Assembly: GCA_963802215.1 (NCBI GenBank)
Contig: CAWDHQ010000002.1
Span: forward strand, 62,001-126,000
Length of the DNA stretch: 64,000 nt
Direction of reading: 5' to 3'
From: SHZI01 sp963802215
GTDB lineage: Bacteria > Pseudomonadota > Gammaproteobacteria > Steroidobacterales > GCA-2729495
Part shown: one piece after another, positions 16,350 through 24,780 of the stretch
How the letters are laid out: the number at the start of each line of letters is the position of its first letter
Numbering within the stretch: position 1 is the stretch's first letter
Notes under the pieces: generated by a model
Database searches by the model: none
The model's input: only the letters and a program-made list of their open reading frames with translations
Told to the model about the DNA's origin: nothing
Translations under genes and position numbers: made by a program

Positions 16350-17069
16350 GTGACTCGCCGGTGGCTGGGTCCCTGGTGGGCCGTGCTGCTGGTAGTCACC
16401 GGTATGACCATCGGCACCACGGCCGGCTTCTGGCAACTCGGCCGCGCCAGCGAGAAGCGCGATCTGGAGGTGCGCTTCGCCTCCGGCAGTGCGGCTGGCA
16501 CCTTGCAGCAGCTGGTCACGAACGAAGCCGCGCCGGGTTTCCGGTATCGACTGGTGCGCCTCACCGGCCGCTATGACCCGGAGCACCAGCTGTTGCTGGA
16601 CAACATCAGCCACCAACGGCAGCCCGGTTATCAGGTACTGACGCCCTTTACGACCGCCGGGGGCACCGTGCTCGTGAACCGGGGCTGGGTTCCCGCGGAC
16701 GGCGACCGCCGGATCCTCCCGGATATCAGGGTGGGTGGCGGGACCCGGGAAGTCGTCGGCCGCATCGAGTGGTTGCCCCGGCCGGGCATCGACCTGCCTG
16801 CTGCCGCCCCGCCCGCCGACGCTCCCTGGCCGCGGCGACTGCTGTTCCCGACCGGCCAACAGGCCAGCGCCCAGCTCGGCATTCCGCTGCGGGATTACCA
16901 ACTGCTCCTCGACCCGGGCGCCGCCGACGGTTATGTGCGGGAGTGGAAGCCCGGCGGCATGGGGGCCGCTACGCACATGGCCTACGCCGTACAATGGTTC
17001 GGTCTGGCCCTGACGGCGGTCGTCATCTACCTCGTGCTCGTATCCAGGAACGGAAAGCAGCCCGCGTGA
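16350..17069 (+). CDS. SURF1 family cytochrome oxidase biogenesis protein
   Basis: SURF1 proteins bind heme a and help insert it into subunit I. The 239-residue product has the family topology: an N-terminal helix (about 5-25) followed by GFWQLGRASEKRDLE, a periplasmic domain with GYQVLTPF and VNRGWVP, and a C-terminal helix after HMAYAVQWFGLALTAVVIY. The GTG at 16350 matches homologues; the reading frame is open further upstream but that part is antisense to DUF2909. Confidence 0.92.
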   Translation: MTRRWLGPWWAVLLVVTGMTIGTTAGFWQLGRASEKRDLEVRFASGSAAGTLQQLVTNEAAPGFRYRLVRLTGRYDPEHQLLLDNISHQRQPGYQVLTPFTTAGGTVLVNRGWVPADGDRRILPDIRVGGGTREVVGRIEWLPRPGIDLPAAAPPADAPWPRRLLFPTGQQASAQLGIPLRDYQLLLDPGAADGYVREWKPGGMGAATHMAYAVQWFGLALTAVVIYLVLVSRNGKQPA

Positions 17070-17668
17070 CAAACACACCAGCGCCGACCGCCAGCAGGAA
17101 GCGGAACAATCACCTCATCCCGCTACTCGTGGCACTTCTGTTCTTCGCGCCTCTCGCCATCGCGATCGTCATGTACTACGCTGGCGGTGGGCAGTGGCAG
17201 CCGTCCGGCTCTGTGGCACACGGCATCCTGCTGTCCCAGCCCCGGATGCTGCCCACAGAGGAGATGATCCTGCCTGACGGTGCCACGGCTGGGTTCGGTG
17301 GCAAGTGGTCGCTGCTTTACGTGGGTCGCGGTGACTGCGACGATGCGTGCAAGGAGACGCTGTACCGGACCCGGCAGGTCCGCAGGGCACTGGGCAAGGA
17401 AATGTCGCGCGTGCAACGTTACTTCATCTCCACGAGCGGCACGCCGAATGCGGGATTCCTCGCGGCTGATCATCCGGGCCTGCTCGTGCTTCCCGACGGG
17501 CTGTCTTCCCGCGACACCGTGCTGGCCGCCCTGGGGACGTTCGCCGAGGGCGACGTCTTCGTGGCCGATCCCCTGGGCAACGTGGTCCTGCGTTTTCCGG
17601 CGGGCGCGGCGATGAAGGACATGCACGAAGACCTGGCCCTGCTGCTCAAGGCGTCGCAGATCGGATGA
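17066..17668 (+). CDS. SCO-like thioredoxin-fold membrane protein of the cox cluster
   Basis: The 200-residue product has one N-terminal helix (about 17-38) and a periplasmic domain containing CDDAC (Cys91, Cys95), the C-x3-C spacing of SCO copper chaperones, in a strand-then-motif setting (WSLLYVGRGDCDDAC). A distal SCO-type His is not obvious, so copper binding is uncertain. It overlaps SURF1 by GTGA and ctaA by ATGA, so the three are translationally coupled. Homologues at this position are usually annotated only as hypothetical. Confidence 0.68.
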   Translation: MTNTPAPTASRKRNNHLIPLLVALLFFAPLAIAIVMYYAGGGQWQPSGSVAHGILLSQPRMLPTEEMILPDGATAGFGGKWSLLYVGRGDCDDACKETLYRTRQVRRALGKEMSRVQRYFISTSGTPNAGFLAADHPGLLVLPDGLSSRDTVLAALGTFAEGDVFVADPLGNVVLRFPAGAAMKDMHEDLALLLKASQIG

Positions 17669-18687
17669 ATTACGCGCACTGGTACCAGCGTTGCCTCTGG
17701 CTGGGCGCGGCACTTGGCCTGGTCGTTGTCGTGCTCGGCGCCTACGTGCGCCTGTCGGACGCCGGCCTGGGTTGTCCCGACTGGCCCGGCTGCTACGGCC
17801 ATCTAGTGTTACCCGGGGACGAGGAGACCCGTGCGGCCGCACAATCTGAATTTCCGCAGCGGGAACTTGAGGCAGGCAAAGCCTGGCGGGAAATGGTCCA
17901 CAGGTACGCGGCCACGACCCTGGGGCTCTCAATCGTCCTGGCCGCACTGTTCGCCTTGTTGAACCGGCGCTCGCCGCGCCAGCCCGTCGTCACACCGCTG
18001 GTTCTGCTGGCCGTGGTGATTGTCCAGGGCTTGCTCGGGATGTGGACGGTGACCCTGTTGCTGAAGCCGCTCATCGTGATGGGGCACCTGCTAGGCGGCC
18101 TCACCACGCTGGGCCTGCTCACATGGCTGCTGCTGGAAGATCGTCGCCGCAATGCCGACCGGCAACCACGTGCAATTGCCTGGCCGGTGGTGGCGGGCCT
18201 TATGGTACTGATCGGCCAGATCGCCCTCGGCGGCTGGACGAGTTCGAACTATGCCGCACTGGCATGCCCCGATGTGCCCACCTGCCAGGGGCAGTGGTGG
18301 CCCGAGGAGGCTAATTTCGCGGATGGCTTCGTGCTCTGGCGCGGTCTCGGCGTCAACTACGAGTTCGGCGTGCTGGACGCTCCATCCAGGGTGGCGATTC
18401 ACTTTACGCACCGCCTGGGCGCCATCCTGACGCTCGTCGTCCTCGTGAGCATTGCCCTGTGGGCGCGGCGCCGGGCAAGTACGGCCAGCATGCGCACCGC
18501 CACGTCACTGGTCCTCGCCGCGGTTCTGCTGCAGGTGACGATCGGCATTGGCATCGTCTGGTTTGGCCTGCCGCTCCCGCTCGCCACGGCCCACAATGGC
18601 GTCGCGGCCCTGCTTCTCCTCTCGATGATTAACCTCCTGCACAAGAGCTACTTCCCGGCGGCGCTCCGGTGGGCTCCAGGGCGCTGA
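17665..18687 (+). CDS. ctaA: Heme A synthase
   Basis: CtaA/Cox15 oxidises the C8 methyl group of heme O to make heme A. The 340-residue product has eight predicted helices in two four-helix halves and the family motifs GAYVRLSDAGLGCPDWPGCYG, the His-containing MVHRYAATTLGL, VALGGWTSSNYAALACPD-like segment and HFTHRLGAI. The partner ctaB, which makes heme O and normally follows, is not in the window. Confidence 0.95.
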   Translation: MNYAHWYQRCLWLGAALGLVVVVLGAYVRLSDAGLGCPDWPGCYGHLVLPGDEETRAAAQSEFPQRELEAGKAWREMVHRYAATTLGLSIVLAALFALLNRRSPRQPVVTPLVLLAVVIVQGLLGMWTVTLLLKPLIVMGHLLGGLTTLGLLTWLLLEDRRRNADRQPRAIAWPVVAGLMVLIGQIALGGWTSSNYAALACPDVPTCQGQWWPEEANFADGFVLWRGLGVNYEFGVLDAPSRVAIHFTHRLGAILTLVVLVSIALWARRRASTASMRTATSLVLAAVLLQVTIGIGIVWFGLPLPLATAHNGVAALLLLSMINLLHKSYFPAALRWAPGR

Positions 18688-18690
18688 AAC

Positions 18691-19695
18691 TTGTCGCGAA
18701 GCGCGCTCGTCGTCGCCGCAGGACTGTTTGCGCTGGGCGCATTCTTCTGGCTGCTTACGAGCAGCCAGAAGAATGCGCCGGTACCCGGGCCGGCCAGCGT
18801 GACGATGCGAGAAACGACGACAAAGGCGCCACCAGTACCGACACCGACACGCGGGGTACCCATGCCTGCAGCGCCCGGGAGCAAGCCTGGCGACTCACCC
18901 CGTCTCTCAACCCTTGACGAATTCGTCCGGGCCCTTGATGCCAGGGGCCGGGACGGGGAACGCCTGGCGGCGGCTTATAGGGACTGGCGGGTCGCCCGGG
19001 GCTACCTGGGCGCCGACCCGTTGACCGGGGTGACAGCCGAGAACGCGCCCTCCCAGGTCTATGCCGCCATGGACCGGGCAACGCAGAAATCCCTCGCGGA
19101 CTCCGGGGACCTGGGTGCCATGCAGGCCTACGCGGCGGGAAGCCTGCCGGGAGATCCGGCGACGGCGGCCGAGTACTACGGCCGGGCAGCGGAAATCGGC
19201 TCGGCCGCTGCCATGGCGGAGATGGCCGACGTGCTGGCAGATATCGAGGCCCAGAACCCCGGTGGCCCCGGGAATGACCCGACCTTTCCCCAGCGATTAC
19301 TGGCACTCCGCGGCGGCGACCCGAATCGGGACCTGCGTCTGGATGCCGTGGCATGGACCCTGGCCGCCATCCGGCAGCACGGCCCGATCGTTGCGACACC
19401 GGCCAGCCTGGCACTGACTCGGGAGCTGGAACGAACCTCCGACGAGACCGCGCTGGCGACCGTCTGCGGCAAGTCACTGGCGATCCTTGCCGACCTGAGC
19501 GCGGCGAATACGGGGCGGGATACCTCGGCGCTTCCGCCGGTCTTCGTGGCAGAGAAGGACCTCTACGAGCGCCTGCCGTGCCGCGACACGCCGGCACCGG
19601 TCATGCCCCCGCGCGCACTCGAGCGCTGCACCCCGAGCCCCGCGCTCGACAGCAACAACCGGCCGGTGGAGCTGTGGATCTGCGAGGAGAACTAA
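18691..19695 (+). CDS. Membrane-anchored protein of unknown function with Sel1-like segment
   Basis: I do not recognise this 334-residue product. It has one N-terminal hydrophobic helix (about 4-22), a Pro/Thr-rich linker (30-70), and a periplasmic domain. Residues 130-190 (LADSGDLGAMQAYAAG... AAEYYGRAAEIGSAAAMAEMA) resemble Sel1/TPR-type helical repeats. Several late Cys residues (CGKS, LPCRD, RCTP, ICEE) could form disulfides. It starts with TTG 3 nt after ctaA, in the position where ctaB is often found. Codons 16-30 lie in a perfect 20-bp inverted repeat. Confidence 0.6.
   Translation: MSRSALVVAAGLFALGAFFWLLTSSQKNAPVPGPASVTMRETTTKAPPVPTPTRGVPMPAAPGSKPGDSPRLSTLDEFVRALDARGRDGERLAAAYRDWRVARGYLGADPLTGVTAENAPSQVYAAMDRATQKSLADSGDLGAMQAYAAGSLPGDPATAAEYYGRAAEIGSAAAMAEMADVLADIEAQNPGGPGNDPTFPQRLLALRGGDPNRDLRLDAVAWTLAAIRQHGPIVATPASLALTRELERTSDETALATVCGKSLAILADLSAANTGRDTSALPPVFVAEKDLYERLPCRDTPAPVMPPRALERCTPSPALDSNNRPVELWICEEN
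18736..18779. repeat. Perfect 20-bp inverted repeat inside a coding region
   Basis: The arms 18736-18755 and 18760-18779 are exact reverse complements around the 4-nt loop TACG. The hairpin begins with GGCGCATTCTTCTGGCTGCT. Both strands read GAFFWLL.SSQKNAP in one frame. No T-tract follows. Confidence 0.95.
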
Positions 19696-19717
19696 GCTGC
19701 TAGACTCGTCGGCCGCC

Positions 19718-21889
19718 ATGGACGTCACGCCAATCCTCGACCCGCTGAATGACGCCCAGCGGGAGGCGGTCACCGCGCCGCAGGAACCGATGCTCGTCGT
19801 AGCCGGCGCCGGCAGCGGCAAGACCCGCGTCCTCGTGCACCGGATCGCCTGGCTGATCCAGGTGGAGAACGTCTCGCCCCTCGGCATCCTGGCCGTCACT
19901 TTCACCAACAAGGCCGCCGCGGAGATGCGGGGCCGCGTCCAGGACCTGCTGGACATGCCGGTGAACCACCTGTGGATCGGCACCTTCCACGGCCTTGCCC
20001 ACCGGTTGCTCCGCCGGCACGCGCAGGACGCTGGCCTGCCCGAGGGGTTCCAGATCCTGGACGCGGAGGACCAGCAGCGGCTGATCCGACGCCTGCTGAA
20101 GAACCTGGACCTGGACGAGAACACCTGGGTGCCGCGGGAAATCCAGTGGTTCATCAATCACCACAAGGACGAGGGGCTTCGCGCCGCGCAGCTGAAGGAC
20201 GACGGCGACGAGACCCGGCGCCAGCTGATCCGCCTGTACGCCCTCTACCAGGAAACCTGCGACAAGGGTGGACTGGTGGACTTCGCCGAGCTCCTGCTCC
20301 GGGCCTTCGAGCTCTGGAAGAACAACCCCGAATTGCTCGCCCAGTACCGGCGGCGCTTCCGCCACATCCTGGTGGACGAGTTCCAGGACACCAACGCCAT
20401 CCAGTACGCCTGGCTCAGGCTGCTTGCCGGCGACACAGGGGTGCCCTTCGTGGTCGGCGACGACGACCAGTCCATCTACCGCTGGCGGGGCGCTCGACAG
20501 GAGCACCTGCGGCGCTTCCAGCGGGATTTTCCGGGCTCGCGCACGGTCAAGCTGGAGCAGAACTACCGCTCCACGAAGACGATCCTGACTGCCGCCAACG
20601 CGATCATCGGTCACAACACCGGGCGACTCGGCAAGGAGCTCTGGACGGCCGGCAGCGAGGGAGCCCCGATCCGCCTGTACCGGGCCTACAACGAGCGTGA
20701 CGAGGCGGAATTCGTCGTCGGCCGCATCCAGGACTGGGTGCGGCAGGGCAACTCGCGCAACGAGGTCGCGGTGCTCTACCGGTCCAACGCCCAGTCCCGG
20801 GTGTTCGAAGAGGTGCTGCTGCGGGCGGGCCTGCCGTACCGGGTCTACGGCGGCCAGCGGTTCTTCGAGCGGGCCGAGATCAAGGACGCACTTGCCTACC
20901 TCCGGCTGATTTCCAACCGGAACGACGACCCGTCCTTCGAGCGGGTGGTCAACGTGCCCACGCGGGGCATCGGCGCCCGGTCGGTGGACGCCATCCGGGA
21001 GTACGGCAAGGCCAATGCGCTGTCGCTGTGGCGCGCGGCTCAGATCGTCTCGGCCGGTGACGCCGGCAGCCGCGGCGCCAAGGCTGTGCAGGTCTTCCTC
21101 CACCTGATCGAGACGCTGGCCCGGGACACGGCCGGACTGGCCCTCCACGAGCAGGTGGATCACGTGATCCAGAAGAGCGGGCTCATCGAGCACTACCGCA
21201 AGGAGCCGCGGGACCGGGCCGAGGCGCGGCTGGAGAACCTGGACGAGCTCGTCAGCGCCGCCCGGAGCTTCGACCCCCAGGTCGACGGCCAGGACGCCGA
21301 GGAATCCATGCCGCCGCTCGTGGCCTTCCTGTCCCACGCGGCGCTGGAAGCGGGCGACGCCCAGGGCGAAACCTGGGACGATTGCGTCCAGCTCATGACA
21401 CTCCACTCCGCCAAAGGCCTGGAGTTTCCCGTGGTCTTCATGACCGGGCTCGAGGACGGGCTCTTTCCCCACCGGCGCTCGCTGAACGACGCGGACGGCC
21501 TCGAGGAGGAACGCCGCCTCTGCTACGTGGGCGCCACCCGGGCCATGAGCGAGCTGTACCTGTGTCACGCCGAGCAGCGGCGCCTGCATGGCACCGACAG
21601 CTTCGGCCAGGCGTCGCGCTTCATCAGCGAGATCCCGGCAGAGCTCATCGAGGAAGTGCGGCCCCGGCTCAACGTTTCCCAACCGGTCTACCGGCGCGGG
21701 GGCATTCCGTCCGACGACCAGGCCTTTGGCGGCCTGCGCCTCGGCCAGCGGGTCAAGCACGGCAAGTTCGGCGAGGGTATCGTGCTCAGCTACGAGGGTG
21801 CGGGCGCCCACGCCCGGGTGCAGGTCAACTTCGAGGACTCGGGCGCCAAGTGGCTGGTGATGTCCTACGCGAACCTGGAAGTGATGTAG
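19718..21889 (+). CDS. uvrD: DNA helicase II
   Basis: UvrD is a 3'-5' SF1A helicase of nucleotide excision and mismatch repair. The 723-residue product has the Q-motif LNDAQREAV, Walker A AGAGSGKT (29-36), VDEFQDTN (motif II), GDDDQSIYRWRGA (motif III), QNYRST (motif IV), LMTLHSAKGLEF (motif V) and YVGATRAM (motif VI). The C-terminus ends in the RNA-polymerase/UvrB-interacting Tudor-like region, with RVKHGKFGEGIVL and VQVNFEDSGAKWL. Length matches E. coli UvrD (720). Confidence 0.96.
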   Translation: MDVTPILDPLNDAQREAVTAPQEPMLVVAGAGSGKTRVLVHRIAWLIQVENVSPLGILAVTFTNKAAAEMRGRVQDLLDMPVNHLWIGTFHGLAHRLLRRHAQDAGLPEGFQILDAEDQQRLIRRLLKNLDLDENTWVPREIQWFINHHKDEGLRAAQLKDDGDETRRQLIRLYALYQETCDKGGLVDFAELLLRAFELWKNNPELLAQYRRRFRHILVDEFQDTNAIQYAWLRLLAGDTGVPFVVGDDDQSIYRWRGARQEHLRRFQRDFPGSRTVKLEQNYRSTKTILTAANAIIGHNTGRLGKELWTAGSEGAPIRLYRAYNERDEAEFVVGRIQDWVRQGNSRNEVAVLYRSNAQSRVFEEVLLRAGLPYRVYGGQRFFERAEIKDALAYLRLISNRNDDPSFERVVNVPTRGIGARSVDAIREYGKANALSLWRAAQIVSAGDAGSRGAKAVQVFLHLIETLARDTAGLALHEQVDHVIQKSGLIEHYRKEPRDRAEARLENLDELVSAARSFDPQVDGQDAEESMPPLVAFLSHAALEAGDAQGETWDDCVQLMTLHSAKGLEFPVVFMTGLEDGLFPHRRSLNDADGLEEERRLCYVGATRAMSELYLCHAEQRRLHGTDSFGQASRFISEIPAELIEEVRPRLNVSQPVYRRGGIPSDDQAFGGLRLGQRVKHGKFGEGIVLSYEGAGAHARVQVNFEDSGAKWLVMSYANLEVM

Positions 21890-21893
21890 GCGA

Positions 21894-23255
21894 ATGAAGA
21901 TTCTTATCCTGGGGGCGGGGCAGGTGGGCTCCACGGCCGCGTATCACCTGGCCCGGGAGGAGTCCAACGAAGTCACCATCATCGACTCCAGCCCGGCCGT
22001 GCTCCGGGAGCTGCAGGACCGGCTCGATGTGCGCACCGTGCAGGGTCACGCCGCGTCGCCAGGGGCAATGGAGCGCGCGGGCGCCGCGGAGGCGGACATG
22101 GTCATCGCGCTGACCAACAGCGACGAAGTGAACATGATCGCCTGCCAGGTGGCCTATACCCTCTTCGGCACCCAGACCAAGATCGCGCGGGTGCGTTCCG
22201 CCGAATACATGAACACACCCGGGCTGTTTGGGCCCGATCGGGTTCCCGTCGACCTCTGCATCAGCCCCGAGCAGCTCGTGACGAGGTACATCGAGCAGCT
22301 CATCCGCTATCCGGGTGCATTCCAGGTCCTGGACTTCGCTGACGGCAAGGTCCGTCTCGTCGGCGTCCGTGCCCATCGGGACGGGCCCCTGGTGGGCCAG
22401 GAGATCCGCACGCTCCGGGACCACATCCCGGAGATCGAGACCCGCATCGCCGCGATATACCGGGACGGGCAGGAGATCATCCCGGAGGGCAGCACGCGCC
22501 TGCTCGAGAACGACGAGGTGTTCTTCATTGCGGCCCGGGACGACATCCGCACGGTCATGCGCGAGATGCGCAGGCTGGAAGACCCTGTGCGGCGGATCTT
22601 CATCGCGGGCGGCGGCAATATCGGGTTCCGCGCGGCCCAGGCGCTCGAAGGCTCCAACCAGGTGAAGCTGATCGAGCGTTCTCGGGACCGGGCCCGGATG
22701 ATTTCCGAGCAGCTGGCCAAGACGATCGTCCTGTCAGGCGACGCCGCGGACGAGGAACTGCTGCTCGAGGAGAACATCGACAGCTCGGACGTGTTCGTGT
22801 CGCTGACCAACGCCGAGGAGGTCAACATCCTCTCGGCAATGCTGGCGAAGCGGCTGGGCTGCAAGAAGGTGATGGCGCTGATCAACCGGCCCGCCTATGC
22901 CGAGCTCGTGGAAGGGCCCCGCATCGACGTGGGCATCTCGCCGCCCCAGATCACCATCGGCGCCCTGCTGGCTTACGTCCGCCAGTCAGGAATGGTGCGC
23001 ATCCACACCCTCCGGCGCGGCCGCGCGGAGGCGATCGAGGCCATCGCCCAGGGCAACCGCGGCGACATGCGCGTGGTCGGGCGCAAGGTGGAGGACGTGC
23101 CGCTGCCCAAGGGCGCGCGGATCAATGTCATCGTCCGGGGTGACGAAGTCCTGCAGGCTCACCACGACACGGTGATTCAGTCCGGCGACCACCTGATCCT
23201 GTTCGTCTCCGACCGTCGCCAGATCCAGCTGGTCGAGCGGCTCTTCCGGCCCTGA
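21894..23255 (+). CDS. trkA: Trk potassium uptake system NAD-binding subunit TrkA
   Basis: TrkA is the cytosolic ring that gates the TrkH potassium channel in response to nucleotides. The 453-residue product has two tandem RCK units: the first Rossmann motif is ILGAGQVGSTAAYHLA at the N-terminus and the second FIAGGGNIGFRAAQAL near residue 240. Each is followed by a TrkA_C domain. It lies 25 bp before trkH on the same strand, so both subunits of the transporter are co-expressed. Confidence 0.96.
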   Translation: MKILILGAGQVGSTAAYHLAREESNEVTIIDSSPAVLRELQDRLDVRTVQGHAASPGAMERAGAAEADMVIALTNSDEVNMIACQVAYTLFGTQTKIARVRSAEYMNTPGLFGPDRVPVDLCISPEQLVTRYIEQLIRYPGAFQVLDFADGKVRLVGVRAHRDGPLVGQEIRTLRDHIPEIETRIAAIYRDGQEIIPEGSTRLLENDEVFFIAARDDIRTVMREMRRLEDPVRRIFIAGGGNIGFRAAQALEGSNQVKLIERSRDRARMISEQLAKTIVLSGDAADEELLLEENIDSSDVFVSLTNAEEVNILSAMLAKRLGCKKVMALINRPAYAELVEGPRIDVGISPPQITIGALLAYVRQSGMVRIHTLRRGRAEAIEAIAQGNRGDMRVVGRKVEDVPLPKGARINVIVRGDEVLQAHHDTVIQSGDHLILFVSDRRQIQLVERLFRP

Positions 23256-23280
23256 CCGTCGCCGGCGCCACGTAACCCCC

Positions 23281-24732
23281 ATGCACCTCAGAGTTGTCCA
23301 GCGCATCCTCGGCATGCTGCTGATGCTGTACAGCGTGACGATGGTGCCGCCCATCGCCGTGTCTGTGTACTACGGGGACGGACAGCGCGACTCGTTCATC
23401 GAGGCCTTCGCTATCACGTTTGTCGCGGGCCTCATTGCCTGGCTACCCGCCCGTAATGACAAGCGGGAACTCCGCCTGCGCGACGGGTTTCTGGTGGCCG
23501 CCGTGTTCTGGCTGGGGCTGGGCAGCTTCGGTGCCCTTCCGCTGTTCCTGGCGGAGACGCCGAGCATGTCGCTCACCGATGCCTTCTTCGAGGCCGTCTC
23601 GGGACTCACGACCACGGGAGCAACCGTTCTGGTTGGCCTCGATTCGCTGCCGCCTTCAATTCTGTATTTCCGGGCTCAGCTGCAGTGGCTTGGCGGAATG
23701 GGGATCATCGTCCTTGCCGTCGCCGTACTGCCGATGATTGGCGTCGGAGGAATGCAGCTGTACCGGGCGGAGACGCCGGGTCCCATGAAGGACACGAAGC
23801 TGACCCCACGGATCACGGAGACCGCCAAGGCGCTCTGGCTGATCTATGTTGGCCTTTCGCTGGTTTGCGGGCTGGCCTACTGGACTGCCGGCATGAGTCC
23901 CTTCGATGCGATCTGCCACAGCTTCACGACGCTGGCCACCGGTGGATTCTCTACTCATGACGCCAGCATGGCGCACTTCAACAGCCCGCTAATCGAAGCC
24001 ATTGCCGTGTTCTTCATGGTGATGGCAGGAACAAGCTTCACGCTGCATTTCGTCGCCTTCAGAAGTCGGGGCCCAGGACCCTACAGACGGGACCCGGAGT
24101 TCCAGGCCTATCTCCTGATACTTTGCGTCGCCACACTTGCCGGTGGGACCTACCTGGGCTTCAGCGGGCACCTGGAGACTTTTGGCGGGGGATTCCGCCA
24201 GGCGGCGTTTCACTTCGTCTCGTTCATGACGAGCACGGGCTTCACGGCAACTGGCTTTGACGCCTGGCCAGGAGCGCTGCCACTGACGCTCATACTCATC
24301 AGCTTCGTGGGGGGTTGCGCAGGATCGACCGGGGGCGGGATGAAGGTGGTTCGCTGGCTACTTCTGTACAACCAGGGAGTCCGGGAGGTCAAGCGACTGG
24401 TCCATCCGGCGGCAGAAATTCCAGTCCGGCTGGGCGGCACCGTGGTACCCCAGCGCGTTATCGATTCCGTCTGGGGATTCTGTGTCGCCTACATCATTCT
24501 CTTCGGAATCATGCTGCTGGTCCTGGTCGGCAGTGGCCTGGATCAGGTAACCGCTTTCTCAGCTCTCGCGACCTCCATCAACAACATGGGTCCGGGCCTT
24601 GGTGAGGTGGTGGCGACCTTCACGTCGGTGAATGACCTTGCCAAGTGGGTGTGCATCTTCGCCATGCTGTTCGGTCGCCTGGAGGTCTTCACCCTCCTGG
24701 TGCTGCTCTCGCCCGCGTTCTGGCGCTCGTAG
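23281..24732 (+). CDS. trkH: Trk potassium uptake channel subunit TrkH
   Basis: TrkH is the membrane pore for potassium uptake. The 483-residue product contains four pore-loop repeats typical of the SKT family, with filter-like segments SGLTTTGATVL, TTLATGGFSTHDAS, STGFTATGFD and TSINNMGPGLG. It also has the intramembrane loop SFVGGCAGSTGGGMKVVRW. The TAG stop codon and the bases after it belong to a REP-like palindrome, so the insertion boundary lies at the very end of the gene. Confidence 0.95.
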   Translation: MHLRVVQRILGMLLMLYSVTMVPPIAVSVYYGDGQRDSFIEAFAITFVAGLIAWLPARNDKRELRLRDGFLVAAVFWLGLGSFGALPLFLAETPSMSLTDAFFEAVSGLTTTGATVLVGLDSLPPSILYFRAQLQWLGGMGIIVLAVAVLPMIGVGGMQLYRAETPGPMKDTKLTPRITETAKALWLIYVGLSLVCGLAYWTAGMSPFDAICHSFTTLATGGFSTHDASMAHFNSPLIEAIAVFFMVMAGTSFTLHFVAFRSRGPGPYRRDPEFQAYLLILCVATLAGGTYLGFSGHLETFGGGFRQAAFHFVSFMTSTGFTATGFDAWPGALPLTLILISFVGGCAGSTGGGMKVVRWLLLYNQGVREVKRLVHPAAEIPVRLGGTVVPQRVIDSVWGFCVAYIILFGIMLLVLVGSGLDQVTAFSALATSINNMGPGLGEVVATFTSVNDLAKWVCIFAMLFGRLEVFTLLVLLSPAFWRS

Positions 24733-24780
24733 GAGCGCCTTTAGGCGCGACCGATGGAGTTCGCGCCTAAAGGCGCTCCT
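24731..24780. repeat. Interspersed REP-like palindrome after trkH
   Basis: Perfect 20-bp arms (24731-24750, 24761-24780; core AGGAGCGCCTTTAGGCGCGA) flank a 10-bp loop. It is the same family as 16020-16091, differing by TTT/AAA against TTC/GAA in the arm centre and by a shorter loop. It supplies the last two bases of the trkH stop codon and encodes the last residues of the convergent oppF product. Confidence 0.85.

Noticed and set aside
19700..21934. 744-codon minus-strand open frame across uvrD
   Set aside because: Antisense to uvrD, which has every helicase motif in the plus frame; the antisense product is low in recognisable structure.
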